A stretch of DNA of 64,000 nucleotides from Bacteroidales bacterium UBA4293 (GCA_002395835.1 DGVD01000015.1:334735-398734), one strand, 5' to 3'; counted from the first letter of the stretch, positions 53,677 to 63,453 are shown. Notes: generated from the sequence alone by a model not told the origin. A program made the numbers and translations.

Positions 53677-56007
53677 TTAGTAAATTTTAATTTGGTCTAC
53701 TACAATTCCGTCGTCAAGCGCTTGTAAGGTCAGTGTATGGGTCTTTTTACCATCGTTTTTGAAGACCACTTCTTTCACACTTTGGTTGAATAGCACATTC
53801 TCGCACCATTCCAAAGAATGCCATGTAGCTTGATAAGATACGGTTTGTGCTGGTTGTTTGTCTAAGCTGATGGAAAGTCTACTCTGCTGGTTGTTTACAG
53901 GGAACCCTGGGACAAAAGCTATTCTTACATGGATACTATCACCATTGAAAGAACCAAACTCAAAAATTTGTTTGTCATTTTGAGGATAGAATGCAGCCTT
54001 TCCTTCATATCCTAGGGCTTCTCTAGCTACTCCTGTTCCTTTGGAGTATTCAGAGCCATTCCATTGCTTTTGAACGGGCAGGTCTGGCAAGAGAGGAGTT
54101 TCTACCTTCGTAACAGGTACAATCTCGAATACGGGTAGTTTACGAGGTTGCATATCCATCATGCGGCGCCACTTTCCGTTGTTATGGATGCCATAGTTAT
54201 AATTACTGGTTAATCGGGCAATGCTGTCGAATGCCAGGTCACTCTCTTTCCAACTCCCTTTCCCGTGTCTTGCCAGTTGTGCATGTAAGAACTTGTTGTT
54301 CATCTGTGTAGTGGCTTGCACTCCATATTTAACTAAATGGTAGTAAGCATCTTCTCGGTCGTAAGGCATGGTTTTGCCTATCTCTTCTGCCCGGTCTGAG
54401 ATTTTCTTGTAATCTGCCATGCGTTGGCGAATGTAGTTTTCGCTCCAAGGAAGGTCGTTTACTTCCAGCTTGTCTACAGGGAAATAAACGTATGTATTAC
54501 CCATGTGTTCGGGTTTGTGGATGTAAGCTAACCGATAATGCTCCATCATTACAGGCAACAAATATTTTCCGGCATCATCCCCGAATTCACGAGCTAAGAA
54601 ATTGCCTAGATGCTTTGTTACTCCGTCTTGACGAACCTTATTGATGTTCCAAGCCATATCTAAGAATAGCTCAGTCTGGTACTCTATAGGTTTGATGTCA
54701 CCCACATTCAGAATCCAGATTTTCTGCACACCCTTATCATAGGCCAAGTTCATCTGTTGGTAAAGAAGGGCAGGAGAGAAAGTGCCCAACCATAAATAGT
54801 CGTGTGGTACTCCCCAGTAAGAAACGTGGTAGTAGATACCATTTCCTCCAGCACGTTTCTTCTCTTTTTCAGTAGGGAAGTGAGCTACGTATCCAAAATT
54901 GTCATCTGGCCACATTAAGGTAACATCATCGGGAACTTCCAGTCCGGCATTATAGACATCCAAAACTTCTTTGTAAGGGATGAACATCTGGGGGACTTTA
55001 GTTACATCGGGGTTCACATGTTTAGCTAATAGCTCACGCTGTTCTTTAATCACCTGGGTTAGGGCCACTTTCCTTTCTTCTGGAGTTGTAGCTCCTGCCA
55101 TACCCCAGTCGTGTAATCCGCGCATACCGATGGTATAGAAGATTTCTTGCTTGTTGACGTCCTTGACACGATTTTCCCAGAACTTCATGACGTTGTCATG
55201 ATTGGAGATGAAGTTGTATTCACCCACACCTATCTTAGGCCACTCTACCGCAGGATTGGTTGCCATAGGCTCACAGTGAGAGCTACCGATGTAGATGCCA
55301 TATTTCTCTGCCACTTCACGGTTCCCTTCTGTCAGGAAAAAGGCTTGGTTACTTTCGTGCATAGGGGGCCAGTAGGTATTGGCTCTTAAACGGAGTAATA
55401 GTTCGAAAATCAGACTGGTCTTGTCGGGTCCGATGGCAGGACGGGTAGGACGGTATGGAGGCTCATAGTCACGACTGTTCCATCGGGTCAGTCCCCAGTC
55501 CTCGTCATTGATAAAGATGCCGCGGAATTCCACTGTAGGGCTCTGCACGTTGATGTAATTTGCAGGTAGTTCCAGCTTATCCATCTTCCGTGGAGTTACA
55601 TCGGCCCAGAATTCCCAAGGGGACACATTCAGCAGGCGGGTCAGTTCTATGATGCCATAGGCTGTGCCATGAGCATCGCTTCCCACGATGTAAAGCTTGT
55701 GGTCGGCTCCCACCTTCAGCATGAAAGCTTCTTTTTTGCCTTGAATAGGAGTAGCATCAATTTTTGCTACCAGAGGACTTACCCCCAATGTGCCCACTAT
55801 TATATTTCCCTGTGAAGGATTTACCTTGATGCTGTCACCCAGCACTAATTTACTGTCATGATTTAGGATACCCAATGTGGTGCTAATCATAACATGCTCA
55901 TTTGGAGCACAGGCTACTTGTTGGATTTGATTCTGCTTCCAGATAAATTGTGCAGATAGATTACTGCAAATTAAAAATGAAAGTAAGATTAGAAATGTTT
56001 TTTTCAT
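53677..56007 (-). CDS. GH115 xylan alpha-1,2-glucuronidase
   Basis: 776 aa with signal peptide to about residue 19. The order follows GH115: an N-terminal domain with GTAYGIIELTRLLNVSPWEFW, the barrel with RGIFINDEDWGLTRW and LRANTYWPPMHESN, then VTLMWPDDNFGY and a helical region. The C-terminal sandwich ends DDGIVVDQIKIY. It removes (methyl-)glucuronic acid side chains from xylan. Downstream partner of the serine hydrolase gene (37 bp). Confidence 0.9.
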   Translation of the reverse strand: MKKTFLILLSFLICSNLSAQFIWKQNQIQQVACAPNEHVMISTTLGILNHDSKLVLGDSIKVNPSQGNIIVGTLGVSPLVAKIDATPIQGKKEAFMLKVGADHKLYIVGSDAHGTAYGIIELTRLLNVSPWEFWADVTPRKMDKLELPANYINVQSPTVEFRGIFINDEDWGLTRWNSRDYEPPYRPTRPAIGPDKTSLIFELLLRLRANTYWPPMHESNQAFFLTEGNREVAEKYGIYIGSSHCEPMATNPAVEWPKIGVGEYNFISNHDNVMKFWENRVKDVNKQEIFYTIGMRGLHDWGMAGATTPEERKVALTQVIKEQRELLAKHVNPDVTKVPQMFIPYKEVLDVYNAGLEVPDDVTLMWPDDNFGYVAHFPTEKEKKRAGGNGIYYHVSYWGVPHDYLWLGTFSPALLYQQMNLAYDKGVQKIWILNVGDIKPIEYQTELFLDMAWNINKVRQDGVTKHLGNFLAREFGDDAGKYLLPVMMEHYRLAYIHKPEHMGNTYVYFPVDKLEVNDLPWSENYIRQRMADYKKISDRAEEIGKTMPYDREDAYYHLVKYGVQATTQMNNKFLHAQLARHGKGSWKESDLAFDSIARLTSNYNYGIHNNGKWRRMMDMQPRKLPVFEIVPVTKVETPLLPDLPVQKQWNGSEYSKGTGVAREALGYEGKAAFYPQNDKQIFEFGSFNGDSIHVRIAFVPGFPVNNQQSRLSISLDKQPAQTVSYQATWHSLEWCENVLFNQSVKEVVFKNDGKKTHTLTLQALDDGIVVDQIKIY

Positions 56008-56044
56008 GAAAGTTAAGGTTTTATGTTTTTGAAAATAATTTCTT

Positions 56045-57199
56045 TTATGCCCCTATAAAGTGCTTGAACATTCTGCTAAGGGCTCCTTGCAGGATATTTG
56101 TTTTCCCGTCGTTTGCCACTTCATGGGCTCCGTTGCTGATGACGATGAATCCATATTTCTCCTCCGGATGGAAGAACATGGCACTTCGCATGCCGTAGGC
56201 TCCACCGGTATGACCGGTAAGGATGGTTCCGGGGGAATATTCCTCCGTTTTCCAGAGGGCTAGCCCATAATTCTCATCGCTGGAACGAGGGGTCTGCATT
56301 TCCAGGGAAAGTTCCTTCGGAATGATTTGAATGCCATCGGGGGTGGTGCCGTAGTTCATGTGCATGAGCATGTATCGGGCTAGGTGGAGGGCGGAAATTT
56401 TCATGCCTCCCGTAGGAGAGAAGAGAGCTGTATCTTTCGTAGGGGTGTAATGTTTGAACTTCTCCGTACGGGGCTCGTAGGCTTCTTCATCGGTCAGCAC
56501 ATAGTGGTCTTCTTCCCATCGGTATAAGCTGGCAAAAAGGGACTTGTCCAGCAAATCCACCCGGTAGCCTCCGTAGAGGTGGAGTGGGTTCAGCACATGA
56601 TTTATGACGTATTCATCGAACTGCTCACCGGAAAGTTTCTCCAGGAAAGAACCGCACATGTTGTAGTTCAGGTTGCAGTATTCATACCCTTCTCCCGGAC
56701 GGTAATCGTTGTAGCACTTCGCATAATCGGGGTTTAACTCCGGGTTCAGCACGTCCAGGGTGAAATACCCTTGGCTATCGTTGAGGCTGGACGTGTGAGA
56801 AAGCATCATCTCCAGGGTGATGGTGGTTTCCGGGTATTTCGGATTACGGATGGGGAATCCTGCCAGTTTGCTGGCATCGGTCTTTAAAGAAACCTTGCCC
56901 TGGCTTACCAGTTGCATCAAGCTGGTGCAGGTAAAGGATTTGGAGATGCTGGCAATGCGGAAGAGGGTATTATCCGTCAAGGGGGCTCCTGTTTCTACAT
57001 TCTTCACCCCGAAATGCTGGTGATAGACGATCTGATTATCCTTGACGAAGACCACGCTCATGCCTATATTCTCCATTTCAGCTAAAAAAGGCTTCAAATC
57101 CGCCTCGAAGGCTTGGATGCGGTTCTCTAGGTCATAGTTCTGAGCTGTAGCTCCCAGTGTACATCCCATCAGAAAGAATAGATAAAGCAGTTTCTTCAT
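56045..57199 (-). CDS. Secreted serine hydrolase (beta-lactamase/class C fold)
   Basis: 384 aa. Signal peptide to about residue 19. Catalytic SxxK in FRIASISKSFT, YxN in EYCNLNYN and the third box GHTGGAYG. Relatives are esterases, D-amino-peptidases and penicillin-binding-like enzymes; true beta-lactamase activity is unlikely. In operon with GH115, so a carbohydrate esterase role is possible (inference). Promoter box at 57219-57226 on the minus strand. Confidence 0.88.
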   Translation of the reverse strand: MKKLLYLFFLMGCTLGATAQNYDLENRIQAFEADLKPFLAEMENIGMSVVFVKDNQIVYHQHFGVKNVETGAPLTDNTLFRIASISKSFTCTSLMQLVSQGKVSLKTDASKLAGFPIRNPKYPETTITLEMMLSHTSSLNDSQGYFTLDVLNPELNPDYAKCYNDYRPGEGYEYCNLNYNMCGSFLEKLSGEQFDEYVINHVLNPLHLYGGYRVDLLDKSLFASLYRWEEDHYVLTDEEAYEPRTEKFKHYTPTKDTALFSPTGGMKISALHLARYMLMHMNYGTTPDGIQIIPKELSLEMQTPRSSDENYGLALWKTEEYSPGTILTGHTGGAYGMRSAMFFHPEEKYGFIVISNGAHEVANDGKTNILQGALSRMFKHFIGA

Positions 57200-57218
57200 G
57201 TTTAGTGGTTGTTTTTTG

Positions 57219-57226
57219 CAAAAGTA
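57219..57226 (-). promoter_or_regulatory. -7 box of the serine hydrolase-GH115 operon
   Basis: TACTTTTG on the minus strand, 20 bp upstream of the start codon. Confidence 0.6.
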
Positions 57227-57250
57227 ATAAATAAAATGAAAAAAAGGTGG

Positions 57251-57258
57251 TATTTTTG
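57251..57258 (+). promoter_or_regulatory. -7 box of the GH42-like gene
   Basis: TATTTTTG, 23 bp before the ATG at 57281. Divergent from the serine hydrolase promoter. Confidence 0.6.
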
Positions 57259-57280
57259 TCCATATAAATGTCAGTTTTAT

Positions 57281-59440
57281 ATGAGAAGATTCTTTACTTT
57301 CCTATTGTGTACATTGAGCAGCCTGGGATGGGCTCAGTCGCTGTCAGATCATACTTCCTTCCAGTCGTCCCGTGCTTGGAATGAGCAGATAGACAACCGT
57401 GCAGACATTGTCATGATTTATGGGGTAGGGGGAAATCCGTCCGACAAAGAAAGTGTGAATTCTTTGGAGAATCGCATCAAATCTTGGAAAGAAAAGGGTT
57501 ATCAAACGCAGTTCATGACGGGTATAGCCTGGGGTGGTTATCAAGATTACTTCACCGGAGAATGGGATGGGAAACCTCACTTGGACGAGGGGCAGATGGA
57601 GCAAAACGGAGATACCATCTGGCACGGAAAGATGGTGCCCTACATCGTCCCTTCCCTGAATTTCTTGGAATACATGAAGGAGGTGCAAATCAAGCGGGTC
57701 ATCGATGCGGGGATTGATGTCATCTACCTGGAGGAACCGGAGTTCTGGGCCAGAGCGGGTTATAGTGAGTCTTTTAAGAAAGAGTGGGAAGGTTATTACG
57801 GTTTCCCTTGGAGGCCCCAGCATGAGTCGGCAGAGAATACCTATCTCTCTAATAAGTTGAAGTATTACCTCTATTACAGGGCTCTGGAAGAAGTCTGTAC
57901 CTTTGCCAAAGAATATGGTAAGTCTTTGGGTCGTAACATCAAATGTTACGTTCCAACGCATTCGCTCATCAATTATTCCCAGTGGCAGATTGTAAGCCCG
58001 GAGGCTAGCTTGGCTTCCTTGCCTGCTGTAGATGGTTACATTGCACAGGTGTGGACAGGTACCAGCAGGGTGCCCAACTATTTTAAAGGTTCCCAGAAGG
58101 AGCGTATCTTTGAGAATGCGTTCCTGGAGTATGGATGCCTGGAGAGCATGACGAAACCTACGGGTAGAAGGGTTTATTTCCTGTCGGACCCGATAGAAGA
58201 TGCTACACGCGACTGGGAAGACTATAAACGGGGGTATGAGGCTACGTTCACAGCAGAATTACTATACCCGGACAATAATTACTTTGAGGTGATGCCTTGG
58301 CCGGAGCGTATCTACATGAAGCTCTACCCTAAAAGTGCCGACAGCACCGAAAAGGATTACATCCCTAGGGAATATTCCACCCAGATGCAGGTGATGATAG
58401 GTGCACTGAACCATATGCCTTGCTCTAAGAACCGGGTCAGTGGCTCGCAGGGCATCTATGTGATGATGGCTAATAGCCTGATGTTCCAGCGCACTCCGGA
58501 GCCTGTGGAAGGCTATGAGGACCCGCAGCTGGCCAATTTCCATGGACTGGCTCTGCCTCTGCTGAAACGGGGTGTCCCTGTCCAAATCATGCACCTGGAG
58601 AACACCAAGTATGAAGAGAACTGGAAGGATGCTAAGGTGGTTCTCATGACATATTCCAACATGAAACCGCTCCAGCCGGAGGCTCATCAGCAGATAGCAG
58701 ACTGGGTTAGAGAAGGGGGTGTGCTGGTGTATGTGAGTAAGGACAATGACCCCTTCCAAAATGTACAGGAGTGGTGGAACCAGGAAGGAAATGAGTATGC
58801 GCACCCTGCCGACCACTTGTTCCGTCTGATGCACATCCCTGCCTTCCCTTCGGAGGGAAAATACCGGTACGGAAAGGGAAGGGTGCATGTGCTCCGGAAA
58901 GACCCGAAAGAGTTTGTGATGAGTGGAAGAGATGCACAGTTGCTCACTGCCGTGCGCGATGCTTATGAGGAAGATGCTCATGCAGGTCAGCTCCAGTACA
59001 AGAACTTTTTGTCTTTGGAGCGGGGGTATTATGACATCATTGCAGTGATGGATGAGAGCGTCAGTGAGGAACCTGTCCGTAAAGAAGGGTTGTTCATCGA
59101 CTTGTTTGATCCGGAGCTCCCTGTCTTGGAATATAAACGGATTAATCCGGGGCAACAGGCTTTCCTGATTAATCTGGAGAGAGTTCGGAAAAACGGCACC
59201 CCTCAGATTCTAGCCTCTGCCAGCAGGGAGTATGAAATATCCTGGGATGGCAGAAGCTACTCCTTTGTGAGCAAGGCTCCGAAGAACACCACCAATGTGA
59301 TGCGTATCCTGTTGCCGAAAGAACCTTTGTCAGTAACCATCGGAGGGGAATATCCGAAGTGGGATTGGGATGAAAGGAGCCACACCTTGAAAATGAAATT
59401 TGAAAACAGCCCAGAGGGCATAAAAGTAGTAATAAGATGA
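57281..59440 (+). CDS. Secreted GH42-like putative glycoside hydrolase, substrate unknown
   Basis: 719 aa. Signal peptide MRRFFTFLLCTLSSLGWAQ. Residues 1-400 look like a TIM barrel: YQTQFMTGIAWGGYQDYF, then IDVIYLEEPEFWARAGY with two adjacent Glu at a strand end, a likely catalytic site. Residues about 400-560 look like a Rossmann-type beta-galactosidase trimerisation domain (VVLMTYSNMKPLQPEAH, WVREGGVLVYVSKD), and a beta-sandwich ends the protein. I do not recognise a described family. The ATG at 57281 fits the promoter; the extension to 57209 does not. It overlaps the esterase gene by 4 bp. Confidence 0.75.
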   Translation: MRRFFTFLLCTLSSLGWAQSLSDHTSFQSSRAWNEQIDNRADIVMIYGVGGNPSDKESVNSLENRIKSWKEKGYQTQFMTGIAWGGYQDYFTGEWDGKPHLDEGQMEQNGDTIWHGKMVPYIVPSLNFLEYMKEVQIKRVIDAGIDVIYLEEPEFWARAGYSESFKKEWEGYYGFPWRPQHESAENTYLSNKLKYYLYYRALEEVCTFAKEYGKSLGRNIKCYVPTHSLINYSQWQIVSPEASLASLPAVDGYIAQVWTGTSRVPNYFKGSQKERIFENAFLEYGCLESMTKPTGRRVYFLSDPIEDATRDWEDYKRGYEATFTAELLYPDNNYFEVMPWPERIYMKLYPKSADSTEKDYIPREYSTQMQVMIGALNHMPCSKNRVSGSQGIYVMMANSLMFQRTPEPVEGYEDPQLANFHGLALPLLKRGVPVQIMHLENTKYEENWKDAKVVLMTYSNMKPLQPEAHQQIADWVREGGVLVYVSKDNDPFQNVQEWWNQEGNEYAHPADHLFRLMHIPAFPSEGKYRYGKGRVHVLRKDPKEFVMSGRDAQLLTAVRDAYEEDAHAGQLQYKNFLSLERGYYDIIAVMDESVSEEPVRKEGLFIDLFDPELPVLEYKRINPGQQAFLINLERVRKNGTPQILASASREYEISWDGRSYSFVSKAPKNTTNVMRILLPKEPLSVTIGGEYPKWDWDERSHTLKMKFENSPEGIKVVIR

Positions 59441-60372
59441 GATTTATTTTTTCTTTTCTAGTATTAGTGGGGATGGCTGTAAACGGCTGGTCTCAGGAGT
59501 TCACCGTGAAGCAGGTTCCAGAGAATTATATCGGCACGGAAGCCGAAAAAGCAGGACAGGTGGTTCGTCTGGATTACCTCACTACCAATTTCCAGACGGG
59601 GTGCCCCATGGACAAGCATGCCTTGGTTTACCTCCCTTACGGATACAGTGCCAAGCAGCGCTATAATGTCTTCTACCTGATGCATGGAGGAGGCACCGAT
59701 GAAGAGTTCTACCTGCATGGAAACGAGAAGCAGAAGGAACTGTACAATGGTAATTTCTCTTCTACCAAGTTGAAACGTATCCTAGATCATGCCATTGAGA
59801 ATGGGGAACTGGAACCGATCATCGTGGTTTGCCCTTCGTTCTACCTGAATGAAAATCCGAAGGGAGATGCGGGCAGTTGCACCAAGAACTTCTCCACTGA
59901 GCTGCAGAACGACTTGATTCCTGCAGTGGAGCGTGCTTACAGCGTCTATAAAGGTCGTGACCACCGGGCATTTGGAGGATTCTCCATGGGTTCCGTCACC
60001 ACCTGGTGGCAGGTTTGTCAGTCCATGGATTATTTCCGTTACTTCATGCCGATGAGTGGAGATTGCTGGGCTATCTCTCAGCTGGGAGGGAAAGATCACC
60101 CGGCAGAGACAGCGAAATATGTGGAAGATGCCATCCGGAAATCGGGGTATGCTCCGAAGGATTTCAACATCGTCTCCATGACCGGAACGAAGGATATTGC
60201 ATATAACCATCTGGGTCAGCAAATCAGTGAAATGCGTAAGCTCCCTACCTTCAAGTTCCATAAGGATTTGAAACAGGGAAACATCAGTTATGGGGTGCTG
60301 CCAGAGGGAGAGCACAACTACAACTACATGATTGTCTATATTTACAACGCACTTCCTCTATTTTTCCATTGA
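59437..60372 (+). CDS. Secreted CE1-like esterase
   Basis: 311 aa. Signal peptide to about residue 19. Alpha/beta hydrolase: NVFYLMHGGGTDEE oxyanion region, Ser in FGGFSMGSVTTWW and catalytic His in EGEHNYNYM. Relatives remove feruloyl or acetyl groups from xylan. Translationally coupled to the GH42-like enzyme (ATGA overlap), so the two likely act on one glycan. Confidence 0.88.
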   Translation: MRFIFSFLVLVGMAVNGWSQEFTVKQVPENYIGTEAEKAGQVVRLDYLTTNFQTGCPMDKHALVYLPYGYSAKQRYNVFYLMHGGGTDEEFYLHGNEKQKELYNGNFSSTKLKRILDHAIENGELEPIIVVCPSFYLNENPKGDAGSCTKNFSTELQNDLIPAVERAYSVYKGRDHRAFGGFSMGSVTTWWQVCQSMDYFRYFMPMSGDCWAISQLGGKDHPAETAKYVEDAIRKSGYAPKDFNIVSMTGTKDIAYNHLGQQISEMRKLPTFKFHKDLKQGNISYGVLPEGEHNYNYMIVYIYNALPLFFH

Positions 60373-61031
60373 TGAAGGTAGAGATTCAAGCTACGGCTGA
60401 TGGCAGTGCCACACTCTTCGTGCCTTCCCTGGATGAGCATTACCACTCCGTGAAGGGTGCCCTGACGGAGTCCCTGCACATTTTCATCCACATGGGGTTG
60501 CAGGAGTGTAAGGCTGCGGAACCTAGGGTGCTGGAGGTGGGATTCGGCACGGGACTGAATGCGTTGCTCACCCTGCAGGAGGGGAAGAGGGTGGTGCATT
60601 ATACCACCTTGGAACGTTTCCCGCTCCCCTTGGAGGTGGTGGAAAAACTGGATTACCCTGCCCTGGTTTCGGCTGAGGCTGCGTCCAGTTTCCTGGCTCT
60701 GCATGGGGCTCCTTGGAACCAGTGGGTGCAGATTGTCCCGGGTTTTCACCTTCGAAAAATGGAAACGGATTTCACCACCCTGCAGCTGAAGGAGAAATAC
60801 GACGTCATTTATTTCGATGCGTTTGCTCCGGAGAAGCAACCGGAGATGTGGTCTCAGGAGATTTTCCAACGGATGTTTGAGTGTCTAGATACCGATGGTA
60901 TCCTTGTTACCTATTGTGCGAAGGGAGAGGTGCGCAGAATGCTCCAAAGAGTTGGTTTCATCGTAGAGCGATTACCAGGCCCTCCCCAGGGAAAAAGGGA
61001 AATCCTTCGGGCCAGAAAAATATTCCCTTAA
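60372..61031 (+). CDS. mnmD: tRNA 5-methylaminomethyl-2-thiouridine methyltransferase (MnmD)
   Basis: 219 aa. SAM-binding motif VLEVGFGTGLNALLTL, and the family motif YDVIYFDAFAPEKQPEMWSQEIF with C-terminal LVTYCAKGEVRRMLQRVGF and PGPPQGKREILRA. Stand-alone version of the MnmC methyltransferase domain, acting on tRNA wobble uridine. Start ATG overlaps the esterase stop (TGATG). A housekeeping gene at the end of a glycan operon. Confidence 0.92.
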   Translation: MKVEIQATADGSATLFVPSLDEHYHSVKGALTESLHIFIHMGLQECKAAEPRVLEVGFGTGLNALLTLQEGKRVVHYTTLERFPLPLEVVEKLDYPALVSAEAASSFLALHGAPWNQWVQIVPGFHLRKMETDFTTLQLKEKYDVIYFDAFAPEKQPEMWSQEIFQRMFECLDTDGILVTYCAKGEVRRMLQRVGFIVERLPGPPQGKREILRARKIFP

Positions 61032-61039
61032 GGAGAAAA

Positions 61040-61071
61040 AAATCCACCCCACTAAGCAGTAGGGCGGATTT
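61040..61071. terminator. Bidirectional terminator between mnmD and GH3
   Basis: AAATCCACCC (61040-61049) / GGGCGGATTT (61062-61071), with a G-U pair on the minus strand and U-rich flanks on both sides. Confidence 0.75.
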
Positions 61072-61095
61072 CTTTTATAGAAACCTTGTAAGAGA

Positions 61096-63408
61096 TTACA
61101 AGTTGATGGTCGTATTTAAGCGAAGATCAGCAGCCGAAGCAGCAGCGTTCAAGGTATAAGTACCTGGATCTACCACCCACTGTTTCTTAGCTTCATCGTA
61201 AGAAGCCAGGTCTGCCTTCTTGAAGGTCATGGTTACGGTAGCAGTCTGTCCTGGCTGAACCAGTGCACTCTTACAGAAGGCCTTCAGTTCCTTTACAGGC
61301 TTTTCCAGGGTGCCCTTTGGAGCAGAAATGTACAGCTGAACTACCTCACGTCCGGCTACCTTACCGGTGTTCTTTACGTCTACGGTCACGGTATAAGTAT
61401 CACCATTAGCTTTTACTGCCAGGTTAGCATACTCGAAAGTAGTATAGCTCTTACCGAAACCGAATGGATAGAGAGGCTCTACCTTGTTCTTGTCGAAGTG
61501 ACGGTAGCCCACGAAGATGTCCTCGGTGTACTTCACTACACGGTCCTCACCTGGAGAAAGTGGGAAGTCCACTGCAGAAGGATAATCCTTGTATGCCTTA
61601 GCCCAGGTCATTGGGAGCTTACCGGATGGGTTCACCTTACCGCTCAGTACATCAGCTATAGAGTTACCAGCTTCCTGTCCTGGCATGAATACGTGTACCA
61701 AACCGTCTACCAAAGGAACCTGCTCAGTGAGTTCGATGATAGAACCCATGTTCAGCAGCACTACCAGTTTCTTACCAGCAGCATGAGCAGCCTCACTGAT
61801 GTTCTTCAGGTTGGTAGCTTCCACGTCGGTCAGGTAGTAGTCGCCCTTCTCCAACTTACGGTCTGCACCTTCACCTGCCTGACGGCTGATGGTGTAGATT
61901 GCTACGTCTGCCTTGTCTATGGCAGCCTTAATCTGTGCAGCAGAAAGGTTCAGATCCTCTACGAATGGAGTAGCCCAGAAGCTCTCAGCAGCCTGCTTAG
62001 ACTTAGCAGCTGTGATGTAAGCGGTATAAGCCTTCTCCAAGTCTTCTACTAGGGTGAAACCAGCGTTCTTCAGACCCTCGTTGATGTTCACTTTGTAAGC
62101 ACGGTTCACATTACCAGAACCGGTACCACCTACGTAAGTATCGTAGCTGGCGTTACCGAAGGCAGCAATCTTAGCGTTTGCAGCCAATGGAAGCACATTG
62201 TCCTTGTTCTCCAGCAGTACGGTACCGCAAGAACCGTTCTCACGAACCAGCTGTGCATGAGCCTTCAGGTCTGGCTTGTTGCTGTACTTGTAGCCCTTGA
62301 AGGTAGGAGTCTTCTGAATCAGGTTCAGAATGTTGGTAATGTTACGGTTCAGGTCAGCCTCTGCCAAGGTACCGTTCTTTATACCGTTCACAATTTCATC
62401 ATACTGATGCTGGGTTCCAGGCATCAGCAGGTCGTTACCTGCAGCCTGCTGGCGTGCACCATCTTCCTCAGCCCACCAGTCGGTCATCACTACACCGTCG
62501 TAGCCCCATTCCCCACGGAGCACGTCGGTAAGCAGCCACTTGTTCTCAGAAGCCAGCACCCCGTTAATCTTGTTGTAAGAAGACATCACGGTCCAAGGCT
62601 TACTTTCCTTCACAGCTATCTCGAAGCCCTTCAGGTAGATTTCACGGATGGCACGCTCGCTTACCACAGCGTCGATACCGTTACGCATGGTCTCCTGAGA
62701 GTTCACTGCAAAGTGCTTGATAGAAGTTCCTACACCGTTGCTCTGGATACCGTTCACATAGGCAGCAGCTATCTTACCAGCCAGGATAGGATCTTCTGAA
62801 TAATATTCGAAGTTACGTCCACAAAGTGGGTTACGATGGATGTTCAGGGCAGGAGCCAGCAGCACGTCTACACCGTATTCCAGCACCTCGTTACCCATAG
62901 CCTTAGTTACCTTCTCCACAGTCTCAGTATCCCAGCTGGCAGCCAGAATGGTACCGGTAGGGAAAGCTGTGCAGTAGTAGGTGTTCTCATCCCCCTCACG
63001 GGTAGGGTTGATACGAAGGCCGGCAGGACCGTCGGCATAAGCGATGGAAGGAATACCCAGGGAGTCGATGGCATAACCCTCGGCAGCGTCACCAGGAACA
63101 CGTCCTGAACCCATGAAGGTAGAGATAGTCATGGTGTCTCCTTTTTCAGCTCTTTCTTGAGCCTGCTTGATGAGCTCGTTGATGTCCACACCATTACGAT
63201 TTGGCATGCCAGGAGCTGCATCAGGTGGGAACATCAGTCCGCGTGCAGTACCCAGTACCATATTTGCCTTCTGGTCCAGCGTCATCTGTGCAATGACATC
63301 CTCCATAGGCTGGTCACCATACATCAGAGTGGTTTGCTCCGCAGGAGCACAGGCAGCCAGGGCCATCAGTGAGAGACCCATAGCACCCAGTTTTGTGGTT
63401 GTTTTCAT
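61096..63408 (-). CDS. GH3 glycoside hydrolase with Fn3-like domain (lipoprotein)
   Basis: 770 aa. Lipobox LAACA (Cys about 20). Catalytic barrel with YADGPAGLRI, KHFAVNSQETMRNGID and the nucleophile Asp in DGVVMTDWWAEED. The second domain includes GTVLLENKDNVLPL and the acid/base region QAGEGADRKL. The C-terminal Fn3-like domain has VKNTGKVAGREVVQLYIS. Beta-glucosidase type; exact substrate unknown. Single gene with a TATCTTTG box at 63454-63461. Confidence 0.94.
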   Translation of the reverse strand: MKTTTKLGAMGLSLMALAACAPAEQTTLMYGDQPMEDVIAQMTLDQKANMVLGTARGLMFPPDAAPGMPNRNGVDINELIKQAQERAEKGDTMTISTFMGSGRVPGDAAEGYAIDSLGIPSIAYADGPAGLRINPTREGDENTYYCTAFPTGTILAASWDTETVEKVTKAMGNEVLEYGVDVLLAPALNIHRNPLCGRNFEYYSEDPILAGKIAAAYVNGIQSNGVGTSIKHFAVNSQETMRNGIDAVVSERAIREIYLKGFEIAVKESKPWTVMSSYNKINGVLASENKWLLTDVLRGEWGYDGVVMTDWWAEEDGARQQAAGNDLLMPGTQHQYDEIVNGIKNGTLAEADLNRNITNILNLIQKTPTFKGYKYSNKPDLKAHAQLVRENGSCGTVLLENKDNVLPLAANAKIAAFGNASYDTYVGGTGSGNVNRAYKVNINEGLKNAGFTLVEDLEKAYTAYITAAKSKQAAESFWATPFVEDLNLSAAQIKAAIDKADVAIYTISRQAGEGADRKLEKGDYYLTDVEATNLKNISEAAHAAGKKLVVLLNMGSIIELTEQVPLVDGLVHVFMPGQEAGNSIADVLSGKVNPSGKLPMTWAKAYKDYPSAVDFPLSPGEDRVVKYTEDIFVGYRHFDKNKVEPLYPFGFGKSYTTFEYANLAVKANGDTYTVTVDVKNTGKVAGREVVQLYISAPKGTLEKPVKELKAFCKSALVQPGQTATVTMTFKKADLASYDEAKKQWVVDPGTYTLNAAASAADLRLNTTINL

Positions 63409-63453
63409 GTGATTAAATACTTAGTTTTAAATTTTGGTTGAGAATTATGGATG

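Noticed and set aside
56045..57199. Antibiotic-resistance beta-lactamase
   Set aside because: The SxxK fold is shared with many esterases and peptidases. Operon with GH115 and divergence argue against resistance.
57344..57961. 205-codon minus-strand frame
   Set aside because: Antisense shadow of the same gene, no family resemblance.
58262..59155. 297-codon minus-strand frame
   Set aside because: Antisense to the well-supported GH42-like gene; low-complexity His/Arg-rich content, explained by higher G+C.
61498..62799. Plus-strand frames of ~180 codons opposite the second GH3 gene
   Set aside because: Shadows of a clear GH3 coding sequence; no start context or family match.
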